The notes under the pieces: generated by a model
Seen by the model: the letters and a program-made list of their open reading frames with translations, nothing else
Told to the model about the DNA's origin: nothing
The model's database searches: none
Assembly (NCBI GenBank): GCA_022432975.1
Contig: CM039508.1
Location: forward strand, 45,473,646 to 45,537,645
Reading direction: 5' to 3'
DNA length: 64,000 bases
Source of the DNA: Begonia masoniana
Taxonomy: Eukaryota > Streptophyta > Magnoliopsida > Cucurbitales > Begoniaceae
Shown: positions 33,685 through 55,689 of the stretch, one piece after another
How the letters are laid out: every line of letters begins with the position of its first letter
Position numbering within the stretch: the stretch's first letter is position 1
Program-made: the position numbers and the translations under genes

Positions 33685-35390
33685 CAAGGATTTAATGAAG
33701 TTTCACTGCCCTCTCGCTTACCACACGAAAAAACGCCAAAGCAACAAAACCCAGAAACTGAAATCAAAATCTGGCTCCGACCCCGTATAAACAAACCCAA
33801 ACTGCTCTGTCTGAAACTCAGAAATGACCAATTACTTTTCAAAATGAAAAGCCAATATGCAAAACAGAGAAAAAGCCAGACGGGAGAGTTTAGTACTCGT
33901 TTTCAACGCCTCTAAATCAATAATTTATTTGGACCCATGTTCATAAAGGAAGGGATTCATCAATGGCTGCTGAGCTGGATGAGTAAGATCGAGAGGAAAA
34001 GCCACGCCTGAATGGGACAGTCCGGTTAAAGACAGACATAAAAGGTCCGAGATAAGAGTCCAAAGTCGTACGTCTTTCAATTGATTGGTGAACATAAAAA
34101 AATGATCTTGTCGGATGAAAAAGAAGAACAACAGTGGTAAATGAAACGATTAATGATGAATCAAGCACTAACCTATCCTTAAATTAAGCAAACCAAATAA
34201 TTATTTCAAGTAATTAAGGAATTTTCTATATTCTCTCTAATTTTATACTTCTTTATGCTATTTATTTGTTAGTAAAACCAATATCGAATATGGCCACGTT
34301 ATAGATTATATAAGATAAAAATACACGTGACATTACTCTAATTAATTTATTAAAAATTATTCATTCCCCAACAAATCCGCTAATTAAAATTGAATGGATG
34401 AAACTCGTTTCTTATTTGACTAATTAACCTTCAATAATAAACTAAAAAATTAAATACAAATAAGAAAAATTTATTATCGAAAAATCCTAAGACTCGAGGA
34501 TGATATATGACCATTTGAGAAGGTTTCGACCTAGCCTAAGTGGAAAAATGGAGTACACCACCTTTCTCATTTCCTATACGGGAAAGAAACCTAGTCAAAC
34601 AATCGGCTAAGGAAAATTACTTGTGATAGGGACAAAATAGACTATTTGACGTGCTCGGAATCTTCCCTTTACGGAATTTACATGGACTATCGAGAAAAAT
34701 TGATAATTTATTTAAAAACTTTGGTTGCACCGTGAACTAGTCGTCTACGTAAAAAAAAAAAAAAAACATTGAACACGAGGGTCGGAAATAGGAGTGGAGA
34801 CGTTAATAGAAATAGGTTGAATTAGCCTCATTTATGCCTTACAGGACAATTTCTTATCCACAATTTGTGACATTTTATGGACTATTCGATTGAAGAATTC
34901 CATGATTATTCGAATACGTAACTCCTTGAGATTAAATTGCAATATCATATTTATTTATTTTTAGTCTGATTTAGTTTAATTGCTCAACATGGTATTATTT
35001 CATTTACACACAAGTAAATTCTAAAACCTTAATTTTTATTTACTAATTTTAATTTTTTTTTTTTTTTTGAGTTTCTAATTCGTTCTATAATTTATTTTGA
35101 TTTGGAAATAAAGTTTCTATTTTCATAATTTAATTCATTTTAAAATTGTCCTCAGATCAATTTTCATCAATAAAATTTAATAACACATGCTAAGCGATCT
35201 TGTTTTTATGTCAACAAAATATTTAATTTTTATATTAAAAAATTGTTTAGTCGATTAGACCCTTTTACAGAGGACGACTAAACTCTTAAAAAAAAGAATT
35301 AATCAAATAAGATATTTTGTCAACGTAACCATATCACATATTAATGTGAATAAAATCAAGAACTGCCACGCTTTGTCGTTAAATTCGTTA
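33685..35390. other. SWEET2 upstream region, no gene recognised
   Basis: The first few hundred bases should hold the leader and promoter of SWEET2. The rest is A/T-rich with poly-A and poly-T runs (for example near 34750 and 35050). No coding or RNA gene is recognised. Confidence 0.45.
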
Positions 35391-35398
35391 CTAAAAAT

Positions 35399-35832
35399 TA
35401 GGGGTGAAATCAGTTCATTTCAATTTGGTTCCACCTCCAATTCAAACCGGACAGAGCGGTTCAATTTCAAAACCAAAACCGAAACGATTGGCCTTCAGAA
35501 CCGAACTAAAACCGAACCAATATTTTCAGTCTTGATTTTTTTTGTTTAAACTTGGCTTTGATTCGATTTTGTTTGGTTTAAAATCGGTTTAAGCCAATTT
35601 GACCGATTTATCTATAGAATTTGTAATTTTCAACATAAATTTTTTAAAAATTATAAATTCAATTTGGTTCAATTTGATAAATTTTTTAAACAAGAGAAAT
35701 CGAGAATCAAACTAAAAATCTAGATTTGGTTTGTTCAGTTCCAAATTCCCAAAATTGAAATTGGGCCGAACTGAGACTTTCAATTTGATTCGGTTTGGTT
35801 TTTGATTTTAACCGAACCGATTTTCACCCCTA
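35399..35832. mobile_element. 434-bp hAT MITE
   Basis: The ends read TAGGGGTGAAATC and GATTTTCACCCCTA (inverted), flanked by a perfect 8-bp duplication CTAAAAAT at 35391-35398 and 35833-35840. The interior is full of AACCGAAC and GGTTCGG-like motifs in both orientations. No coding capacity. The TIR is of the Ac-like CAGGGGTGAAA type, a different family from the GAGCC-ended elements at 1-23 kb. Confidence 0.92.
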
Positions 35833-35840
35833 CTAAAAAT

Positions 35841-37135
35841 TGATAAAATGACTATTTTATTTTAAAACATAATTAAAAATACGAAAACCAAATTGAGAAA
35901 ATTAAAATCACGAAAACCCGACCCTAAAATTATGAAGACCAAAGGTATATCATATACTATATTTTATTTCAATTTATCAAGAAAGTGGAGAGCTTTGAAT
36001 AAAATAAAAATTTTTGAAAAGCGAAAATTTAATAAATATGAGATTATACTTTTAATCAATAACTTACCAATATGAATGAAATAATCTAAATAATTTTCAA
36101 TTACACAACCATAGTTTTGTCCCTGTCACACCCATGATGTTTTCCTCCAACTCTAAATAACAATCCATGATTCGTATGCAACAATATTCGAACATTTATA
36201 CATCCTTCCGCCTAAATCCATCCCATTAATTAACTACGATGCTATTATACTAGACATATCAAGTTTAACGTACATAATGAATTATGAATATCGATATCGG
36301 AACATTACAAATTCACAGTTTAGGTACAATAGCTACCGAATCCATCAACGTTACGAGTAACCAAGACTCGCCTCTAGTAGACTAGAGCAACTACTATAAT
36401 TGATATGAATTCCTCAAATGACAAATAATTATTTTATACAGTAGAACTAAAGTGTTACAATTTTTTCAAGTAAAGTGTCCTACTTCATTTAACCACAAAT
36501 ATGTATTATTACAAGAAGAATTTATATGCTTATGTCTCAAATATATTAGTCATTTACCTTTTCACAAAGTTCTTAAATAAATATACGGGAAATTCAATAA
36601 TTGTAATGTTAAGTTTACTCTCTAATTCTGCAATCTAATTTTACCATCTATTGCATCACTCATGAATTGATATAATCAATGTCTTAGATAAACTCTGTTA
36701 CTTTTAAAAGAATATTCTATTCATAAATACAATCTCTACTACATGACTAGATCTATTGCTTTAAAGGCCAGTCAGTCCCCACAAATTTCATTATTTCAGC
36801 TAGACTTGAGCTTTTTCATACGTAACGTTGAAGACTCAAGCATGTTGCACTATTTTTGCAGATCTAATGATCAGCTAGCACAATGATTATTCAAGACATA
36901 ATTAATGATAAATAAAAGAGGGTATTTTCATACTCCAACTAAAAGCCAGAAGCAGTCATTTGTGCATTGAATCAATAATTACTCACAAGAATTGATGAAA
37001 GTAGATATAAAAGAATACTAATGGTCGATAAGATAACGGACATATAAACAAGACTTACTTTTATTTGAGTTCCTGCAGGTGGCGTTATGGAAGCACCTTC
37101 AAAGAAGAATTCCATAAATAACTAAAGCAAACATT
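35841..37135. other. intergenic region downstream of PNGase A
   Basis: A/T-rich; the last 100-300 bases should be the 3' untranslated region of the PNGase A gene. No other feature recognised. Confidence 0.45.
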
Positions 37136-38962
37136 TCATGCTTCTCCACCATTACTGAACAAATTGAAATATTGTAGAAAAGCCCTTCCAGTAGGAAAAG
37201 GCCACCGTCCGAAAAAACCGTGACTCTTTATTTTTCCACATGTATTCCCTTGTTGGTCGTGAAGAATGGTGTAATTTGAGCTGCTAACATTCCTAAAGTA
37301 GCAGAATCTCCTATCATTATATTTATAGCTTTGTTGTGTACTTCCCATTCCTCTTGTAACCAAGTTACCCTCTACAACCATGTAACCTTGAGCTTTCTGC
37401 AAATTTTTTAGAGAGCTGGTTGAGTTATGAAATCTGGAAGAGAATTTATGCTTTTCGTCGAAGCCGATAGTAAGATTTGTCACATAGAAGGAGGTTCCAT
37501 TTCCTCCATCTGAAAGATTTGAATATAAGGAAAATTGGAAAGTTTTGTTTGATTCTATTGAATGAAGTAACAGCGAAGATGATGCATTTTTGCTAGAAAC
37601 ACTATCGTCAAATTGAATTGTCTGGCTCACAATCTGCAAATTTCCCTCATTACCCATGATCATATGATTACTATAACTGAAGTCTTGACTGAAATGGGTT
37701 GAGATATTCCCCCGTGACGATTTCACCCATCCTGCAGACGATATTGACCGGCTTATACTTGTTAGAAATGTTCCATCCAAGCCCTTAAAAGAAGAGTCGA
37801 GATGTACAAGAAGTGGTAAAACAGAATGACTTGAAAGCCCTCCTTCTGTTTTGGCAAGCTTGCTATCCAACCATAGATGAAGATTTGCATCAATGTACCA
37901 AACATTTAAAGCATTTGTCACTCTGAATCCAAATGTATGAGTCTTTCCATCTAATAAACGCCCCAAAAATGGTGTTATTTCAATATTATACGAAGGGAGA
38001 TTGAAAGATCCAATTCCAGTGATTGGTCTCCACAGGAGAGGATTAACTCCTCCAGTGTAAATCACAGTAAACGGCCAAATCGCACCGACAATATCACCGT
38101 CGAGCGTTACCAAAACCTCCCTGAAAGGCCCATTTCCGGGGGTGCTGGTGAGATTATTTGCTACAATATAATCATTTGGAGGATTCGTATACCAAAATTC
38201 ATCATTCTCATGAAAAGAAACATAAACCTCCAACGCGGCTTTATACACATTTGGGGGAATTTTAAAGTTTTTCTCTTCAGTATCAGTAGAATTCTTAATT
38301 TCAAACCACAATCCATCAGTTGACGACTGATTTCCAGAAATGGGTAAGATCCAATTAGCAGGAAAACCATGAGCAGACCCAGAACGCTTGTCCACAGGAT
38401 AAAAATGAATCCAGATATCAACATGATAAACACCAGTATATGTTTTATCAACTATATTACGAAGAAATACAGCAAGAGTTTGATTCTTCGAGAGCAAGGA
38501 AGAATACCTCGTAATGTCCTTCTCAACCTTCCAAAAAATCCCGGTAGCCCTAGGTTCAGCAGAGCAGCTCCGAAGAATCTCAACTCCGCCGAGCCAAACC
38601 CCGAAAATTCGATCGAACTGCCTCCCCTTAGAAGTCGCTTTCCATTCCAACACGACTTTAGAAAAATCGGAAGACGAACAATGCGAGGGAGGACTGTATT
38701 GAGCTAAAACCGGCGGTTTCCCATAAGTAAAGCCGAAATCATGATGAAGAAGATGAAGCGAGCACGGTTTTGAGCGAGGAGTTTTGATAGGTCTATCTAC
38801 TTCGAAGTAAACAGTAGGTGAAGCCTCATGGGAGAGTGCAGATGGAGAAAGAAGCTCCGACCTAAAAAGGTCGGACGCTTTGTGAAGATTGGCAAGGGAG
38901 AAGAAAGGTAGGTGGAGAAGGAAGAGAGAAACGAGAAACAGAGGATGAACAGAGGAAGCCAT
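37136..38962 (-). CDS. peptide-N4-(N-acetyl-beta-glucosaminyl)asparagine amidase A
   Basis: A single-exon gene of 608 residues from the ATG at 38962. An upstream in-frame reading to 39085 lacks support; the 38962 start gives a clear signal peptide (MASSVHPLFLVSLFLLHLPFF). The body has the PNGase A hallmarks: PTVYFEVDRPIK, FDRIFGVWLGGVEILR, GVYHVDIWIHFYP, FWYTNPPNDY, VGAIWPFTVIYTGGVNPLLWRPI and HTFGFRVTNALNVWYIDANLHLW. The enzyme removes N-linked glycans, including those with core alpha-1,3-fucose, from glycopeptides in the secretory pathway or apoplast. Several N-X-S/T sites suggest it is itself glycosylated. No damage seen. Confidence 0.95.
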   Translation of the reverse strand: MASSVHPLFLVSLFLLHLPFFSLANLHKASDLFRSELLSPSALSHEASPTVYFEVDRPIKTPRSKPCSLHLLHHDFGFTYGKPPVLAQYSPPSHCSSSDFSKVVLEWKATSKGRQFDRIFGVWLGGVEILRSCSAEPRATGIFWKVEKDITRYSSLLSKNQTLAVFLRNIVDKTYTGVYHVDIWIHFYPVDKRSGSAHGFPANWILPISGNQSSTDGLWFEIKNSTDTEEKNFKIPPNVYKAALEVYVSFHENDEFWYTNPPNDYIVANNLTSTPGNGPFREVLVTLDGDIVGAIWPFTVIYTGGVNPLLWRPITGIGSFNLPSYNIEITPFLGRLLDGKTHTFGFRVTNALNVWYIDANLHLWLDSKLAKTEGGLSSHSVLPLLVHLDSSFKGLDGTFLTSISRSISSAGWVKSSRGNISTHFSQDFSYSNHMIMGNEGNLQIVSQTIQFDDSVSSKNASSSLLLHSIESNKTFQFSLYSNLSDGGNGTSFYVTNLTIGFDEKHKFSSRFHNSTSSLKNLQKAQGYMVVEGNLVTRGMGSTQQSYKYNDRRFCYFRNVSSSNYTILHDQQGNTCGKIKSHGFFGRWPFPTGRAFLQYFNLFSNGGEA

Positions 38963-39044
38963 GAATAGCATAAGCCTTTGTTTTACATCATTTATAGAGA
39001 TGGGATTGAAGAATTGGAGTGAAAACAATGGAGGATCAAAGATT

Positions 39045-39583
39045 TGGGAGAAGACAATGGAAAGGATTGAGGAGGAAACTCCCAATGAAACGGAATTAAT
39101 CCACCGTTATGACAGCTGAATCCTCTTATGATTATAACCTCTTTTGCATTTATTCCTAGTCTAATTCAAAAAAAAAAAAAAAAAAAAAAAAAAACTACTA
39201 AATTAGGACAAGCTAAACCTTAAATTATATTGGTAAACTAAATTAATTCTTCAACTATACTTTGTTAACAAACTCGCTCAACAATGTTGAAGTGTTCATT
39301 AAAAATTATTTCAGGTGGGAGAAGACAATGGAAAGGATTGAGGAGGAAACTCCCAATGCAACGGAATTAATCCACCGTTATGACAGCTGAATCCTCTTAT
39401 GATTATAACCTCTTTTGCATTTATTCCTAGTCTAATCAAAAAAAAAAAAAAAAAAAAAAAAACTACTAAATTAGGACAAGCTAAACCTTAAATTATATTG
39501 GTAAACTAAATTAATTCTTCAACTATACTTTGTTAACAAACTCGCTCAACAATGTTGAAGTGTTCATTAAAAATTATTTCAGG
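39045..39583. repeat. tandem 270-bp duplication upstream of PNGase A
   Basis: Copy 1 is 39045-39315 (271 bp) and copy 2 is 39316-39583 (268 bp), exactly head to tail, each from TGGGAGAAGACAATGG to AAAATTATTTCAGG. They differ by one substitution (AATGAAACGG versus AATGCAACGG), one base and a two-base difference in the A-run (27 versus 25). The inner copy starts 83 bp upstream of the PNGase A start codon, so leader or promoter sequence has been doubled. Confidence 0.96.
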
Positions 39584-41001
39584 GTGTTTGAACCCCGGGC
39601 GTTCACAGCAGATGCTATCACTCAATCCCCCATGTGGATGCCCGAGGTTCAAAGGCTAGTTCCCGTAACGATTTTTAACGAAAACTTCAATGATAAGGGC
39701 AAATTTGTTAGCAGAGCATGATATAAGAGTTAGTTTGTTAAGTAATATAGTTTAAGGATCAAGTGACTGATTCTGTAATTTAAGTCTTTATTTTTTGAAA
39801 TCCAATGCGTTATTCACTAAATTTGAGAATTTAGAAAAAAAGAGTTAAATATAGTTTAATGAATCATCATCTAAGTATAAGGATCTTCTCTATTTTAGTC
39901 TTTACCTGGCTTGATCCATCTAATATCAATTTTATTTTTTTAATTAATTCTCTAATATTTTTAGGCATTAAATTTAATAAAAAAAAGTCACATAATAATT
40001 AGTTACACATTTCTGTATCAACTAAATACTTACTTAGAGTAAACCAAATCTTATTTTGGATTATTTAGTTAAAAAGGAAATGAATTAGGAAAATTTTAAT
40101 TAATTTTACGAGATATAAATAAATTACTTGACTAAAAAATTATCTTGTGAATTTTTTTTTTCTATTAATTAAATTAAATTGAAACTACTTATAAATTATA
40201 GCGATTAAAAAAAAAAGCATTCATTTAACCAAATTGTTGGTCGATTAATAGGAAGCTAAATTCGTCAAACTCAGGTGAGATATCAAGTGGTGTGTAGATT
40301 CAAATTGTTTGCCTCCAAATTTCTAATTTCTGAGAAGGAAATGATTGTTGGCATGGGATCTTGATGATGTTGATAACTAAGTCCGGTTATGAAAATTGTT
40401 ACATTTACATTTTATTTTTACCTTAAAATATGATTACATTTACTCTATTAAAATACTAGCATCAATGTCAATGAATATTTTAAAATAGTAGAATAAAAGA
40501 GTAAACCTAACGTTAATTATAATCTTAACAGCGGAAATACAACAAATAGTTGGGTCTAGATGAATGAAAACAACTTAAACCCACAACTCTCGATTTTTTG
40601 GACACAGAATGGAACATCACTTACAAAACTGATTGACACATAATGCAACACATCATAAAGTTACCCTAATTTAGTTGAGCCTACTATTATTTTCTAAAAT
40701 GATAGACTATAACACACATCATAAAGTCACCATTTCACATAAAACATCACATGGGTGTTTCATTCTAATGTAAGAAGTTCCACTTTACTACTACTAGTAG
40801 GTCAAATTCAAAAAACATTATTTAAGTGGGATTGCAAATTGACTTGGTTTCCATTGAAAATGATAACCTTAATCAAATCATCATATTATCCTGAATTTAC
40901 AATTTTTCTTTCCCAGGTCTAAGAAGTAGAAGAAAAAAGATGTAATTTTTTTCACATAAATGAAATCAATAAACAATTCTCAAGGAGTTCATCATCAGAA
41001 T
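39584..41001. other. intergenic region between PNGase A and the Rab3GAP2-like gene
   Basis: A/T-rich. It begins with a low-copy-looking GTTTGAACCCCGGGCG stretch of unknown nature and ends in the likely 3' untranslated region of the Rab3GAP2-like gene. No gene recognised. Confidence 0.45.
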
Positions 41002-45728
<4,727 letters not shown>

Positions 45729-45807
45729 CAATGGCGAAGCAACGAAAGGGAAGGAAAATAATCGCTGATCAATTAACTTAAATATAGTTTAGTTTATGGT
45801 TCGCTTG

Positions 45808-47297
<1,490 letters not shown>

Positions 47298-47450
47298 TAT
47301 TTCTCGGAAAAGAGAAGACAGATTAATAGAATTAAAAAAATAATAAAAAACCAAGTGCAATTAGCCGAACCGGTCCGGTTCGGTTCGATCTAGTGAGGGG
47401 CATTTTGGGAAAAAAAATGAACAAGTGAAAAAACGTTACTTTTTTGACGA

Positions 47451-48490
47451 ATATTATTATTATTATTATATTATTATTATTATTATATTATTATTATTAT
47501 TATATTATTATTATTATTATTATTATATTATTATTATTATTATTATATTATTATTATTATATTATTATTATTATATTATTATTATTATTATATTATTATT
47601 ATTATATTATTATTATTATTATTATTATATTATTATTATTATATTATTATTATTATATTATTATTATTATTATTATTATTATATTATTATTATTATATTA
47701 TTATTATTATATTATTATTATTATATTATTATTATTATTATTATTATTATATTATTATTATTATTATTATATTATTATTATTATATTATTATTATTATAT
47801 TATTATTATTATTATATTATTATTATTATTATATTATTATTATTATTATTATATTATTATTATTATTATTATATTATTATTATTATATTATTATTATTAT
47901 ATTATTATTATTATTATATTATTATTATTATATTATTATTATTATATTATTATTATTATATTATTATTATTATATTATTATTATTATTATATTATTATTA
48001 TTATATTATTATTATTATATTATTATTATTATATTATTATTATTATATTATTATTATTATATTATTATTATTATATTATTATTATTATATTATTATTATT
48101 ATTATATTATTATTATTATTATTATATTATTATTATTATATTATTATTATTATATTATTATTATTATATTATTATTATTATATTATTATTATTATATTAT
48201 TATTATTATATTATTATTATTATTATATTATTATTATTATATTATTATTATTATATTATTATTATTATATTATTATTATTATATTATTATTATTATTATA
48301 TTATTATTATTATATTATTATTATTATATTATTATTATTATATTATTATTATTATATTATTATTATTATTATTATATTATTATTATTATATTATTATTAT
48401 TATTATTATTATATTATTATTATTATATTATTATTATTATATTATTATTATTATTATATTATTATTATTATTATTATATTATTATTATTA

Positions 48491-48525
<35 letters not shown>

Positions 48526-48544
48526 TATTATTATTATTATTTAA
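47451..48544 (+). repeat. (ATT)4AT higher-order microsatellite array, 1.1 kb
   Basis: Runs of 4-10 ATT units separated by an AT slip, so that the commonest unit is the 14-mer ATTATTATTATTAT. Three such units are 42 bases, which explains the repeating Tyr5-Ile5-Leu4 pattern in conceptual translation. About 75-80 blocks. It is not a coding sequence. Confidence 0.95.
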
Positions 48545-49689
48545 TAAAACACAAAACAACAGAAATGTTGTTTTGTGTTCGAGCTCCCCGCGAACGGAGA
48601 CAGGGCAGGGAAGAGGGAGAAGAACGGCGACGCGGCGCCGTGTTCACCGGCGAGCTCCGACCTTCTCCGGCCAGACGGCGGCGACAGACGGTTTCCGGCC
48701 CGCCTCCGCGCACGAACCGAAGGTAAGGCTCGGCTTTTACTCTTTTCGGTTCGGTTTGGGGCTGTGTGTGACGAGCCGGTTTTGGCTCCGATCGCCGGCC
48801 AATTTTGGTCCCTTCCGGCGTGGGTTTGCCGACCCTTGCACCGGTTATGGTTGATTGACAGTGTGGAGCTCAATTTGAGCGAAAATCAGAGGGCTCCGAT
48901 TTAGGGCACTTCGGTTTTCGGTGTGAAGCCTCGGGTTTTCGATTGGTTTATGCTAATTGAGGCTAATTGTGGTTGATTGGTGAAGAAATTGGGGAGAATT
49001 GATGAAAAACCGAAAATGGTGAAATTCCCGGTTTATGGCAGATTCGGGTTTTGCTGCAATTGACCTAGCTACGGTCGATTGTTTTAAAATTCCTTTTGGC
49101 AGATTAAAATAGGTTATTAGAGGAGTACGTGGCCGCTGGAATCGTTCGATTCCGATAACCGACGCGAAAGTTACGCGCGTTCGAAGTTTCGGGTCGGTTT
49201 TACCGAACCCAAATTGGTGGTCCGTTTGGTTAGGTTTTAGTTGAGTTAAAGCTTTAGGAAATTCCTTAGTTAAGAATTTTGTTAGTTTTGAACATTAAAT
49301 CGTTTAAGCTCGTATTAACGACAAATTGATGAAAATTGCATAGGTGAACAACGCTCGTGGACAGAACTAGAGTTGCGACGGACACGAGGTAAGTTCTCGT
49401 GACTTGCTGTGGCCGATAGGCCTACACCATATGTCGTGTTTCGTTGTCGAGGATATTTGGAGTTATGTATGTTTATTCGCTTTGGTTGGGTAGTTTAGGA
49501 TTAGGCCTTTTATAGGTTATGCTTGTATTGTTTGATGGTATGCACTTTGTATGTTTATGTTATGCTTTTACTGTCATGCATCACTGTTTTATAAAAGTCA
49601 TGAAAAATGAATTTAAGCATGAGTTCACGAAAAGAAACGAATGAAAGTAAAGTGAAAGAAATGAACGAAAGTAAAGGAAATGTGATGAC

Positions 49690-51648
49690 ATGAATTGAGA
49701 CGACTAATATGAGATGACTATGACGACTTAAATGAGACGACTATATGATGAATGAATGAATGTATGAACTGAAAAATGAGACGACTATATGATGAATGAA
49801 TGAATGTATGAACTGAAAAATGAGACGACTATATGATGAATGAATGAATGTATGAACTGAAAAATGAGACGACTATATGATGAATGAATGAATGTATGAA
49901 CTGAAAAATGTGACGACTATCTAATAAATGAAATGAACGCATGATATGATAAATGAAGGAATGTATGAACTGAAAAATGTGACGACTATCTAATAAATGA
50001 AATGAACGCATGATATGATAAATGAATGCATGATATGATAAATGAATGCATGATATGATAAATGAATGCATGATATGATAAATGAAGGAATGTATGAACT
50101 GAAAAATGTGACGACTATCTAATAAATGAAATGAACGCATGATATGATAAATGAAATGAACGCATGATATGATAAATGAATGCATGATATGATAAATGAA
50201 ATGAACGCATGATATGATAAATGAAGGAATGTATGAACTGAAAAATGTGACGACTATCTAATAAATGAAATGAACGCATGATATGATAAATGAATGCATG
50301 ATATGATAAATGAATGCATGATATGATAAATGAATGCATGATATGATAAATGAAGGAATGTATGAACTGAAAAATGAGACGACTATATGATGAATGAATG
50401 AATGTATGAACTGAAAAATGAGACGACTATATGATGAATGAATGAATGTATGAACTGAAAAATGTGACGACTATCTAATAAATGAAATGAACGCATGATA
50501 TGATAAATGAAATGAACGCATGATATGATAAATGAATGCATGATATGATAAATGAATGCATGATATGATAAATGAATGCATGATATGATAAATGAAATGA
50601 ACGCATGATATGATAAATGAAGGAATGTATGAACTGAAAAATGAGACGACTATATGATGAATGAATGAATGTATGAACTGAAAAATGAGACGACTATATG
50701 ATGAATGAATGAATGTATGAACTGAAAAATGAGACGACTATATGATGAATGAATGAATGTATGAACTGAAAAATGAGACGACTATATGATGAATGAATGA
50801 ATGTATGAACTGAAAAATGTGACGACTATCTAATAAATGAAATGAACGCATGATATGATAAATGAATGCATGATATGATAAATGAAATGAACGCATGATA
50901 TGATAAATGAAATGAACGCATGATATGATAAATGAATGCATGATATGATAAATGAAATGAACGCATGATATGATAAATGAATGCATGATATGATAAATGA
51001 AGGAATGTATGAACTGAAAAATGAGACGACTAATATGAGATGACTATGACGACTTAAATGAGACGACTAATATGAGATGACTATGACGACTTAAATGAGA
51101 CGACTAATATGAGATGACTATGACGACTTAAATGAGACGACTAATATGAGATGACTATATGATAAATGAATGCATGATATGATAAATGAATGTATGACAT
51201 GATAAATGAAATGAACGCATGATATGATAAATGAAATGAACGCATGATATGATAAATGAAGGAATGTATGAACTGAAAAATGAGACGACTATATGATGAA
51301 TGAATGAATGTATGACATGATAAATGAAATGAACGCATGATATGATAAATGAAATGAACGCATGATATGATAAATGAATGCATGATATGATAAATGAAAT
51401 GAACGCATGATATGATAAATGAAATGAACGCATGATATGATAAATGAATGCATGATATGATAAATGAAGGAATGTATGAACTGAAAAATGAGACGACTAT
51501 ATGATGAATGAATGAATGTATGAACTGAAAAATGAGACGACTATATGATGAATGAATGAATGTATGAACTGAAAAATGTGACGACTATCTAATAAATGAA
51601 ATGAACGCATGATATGATAAATGAATGCATGATATGATAAATGAATCG
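49690..51648 (+). repeat. complex minisatellite, about 2 kb, at least four unit types
   Basis: Interleaved units: a 44-bp unit (GAATGAATGTATGAACTG then AAAAATGAGACGACTATAT), a 25-bp unit (GAAATGAACGCATGATATG), a 20-bp unit (GAATGCATGATATGATAAAT) and a 37-bp unit (GAGACGACTAATATGAGATG). They occur in changing order, e.g. blocks of 44-bp units at 49745-49905 and 50640-50810 and 37-bp units at 51020-51150. Repeated MHSFIISC-type ORFs on the minus strand are artefacts. Confidence 0.92.
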
Positions 51649-52199
51649 AATGCACAGAAATTTATGAAAATTGCATATACATGTTCATGCATTATCATTT
51701 ACGTAGAATTTACTGAGATTTATTCTCATAGGCGTCCTTATGGTGTAGGTGAACCCGAAACAGGTGAGGAAGACATTCCTCTGTTAGATGATCACGCTGG
51801 TTGAAGAAGGATACCCGTGGGAGTGCGCTGGCGCAGTCGATGCTTAACCGACCCGTGGGGATTTACGTATGTATTTTGAGGGTATTGAGATATTCTGGGT
51901 GAATGATGGATTAGTTAGATAAATTTGTATAGTCGAACATATTAGGATGTTTGGTTCTGATTAGGTGTTAGATTTTTACGTTGATCTTTCAAATGTTTTG
52001 TTTAAATCATTAATTTAACGTTATGGGAATGCTTTTAGTTTAATTGGTAGTTGGTACGTTTTAGGGTGTTTGATTCTGTTTAGTTGATAGATTTGTTTTA
52101 TAAAACGTTTGTTAAGGTTTTTATTTGGATTTTATGAACTGCTTGGTGATTTTGTAAACAGGAGGATATGTCACACTTTTAAACGGAACCATGCAGTTT

Positions 52200-53940
<1,741 letters not shown>

Positions 53941-54085
53941 CCCATTTGGTTTTTTCCGCCATTAATGTAGATCTGAGTTTTTTGGTTTCTGAGTTTTTAT
54001 AGTAGAAAGTAGTTCTTTCTGGGCGATTCAAGGTTATGTTTGACGTCCTGGAGGTGTTTAAGTTGACTTCACTATATTTTTAGTG

Positions 54086-55613
<1,528 letters not shown>

Positions 55614-55689
55614 GAGAAAGGGCAAACAATTTAGCCGCTATAAATTCCTTCGGCAGTGGCATGCTTCCGACAAGGAGCATACGAAGACG

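Noticed and set aside
38369..38707. Plus-strand ORFs across the PNGase A gene and similar shadows across HEMERA and ZDP
   Set aside because: They lie antisense to well-supported conserved coding sequence.
49829..51433. Repeated MHSFIISC / YHIMRSF ORFs on the minus strand
   Set aside because: They follow the minisatellite period and change with the unit order; no start context or family match.
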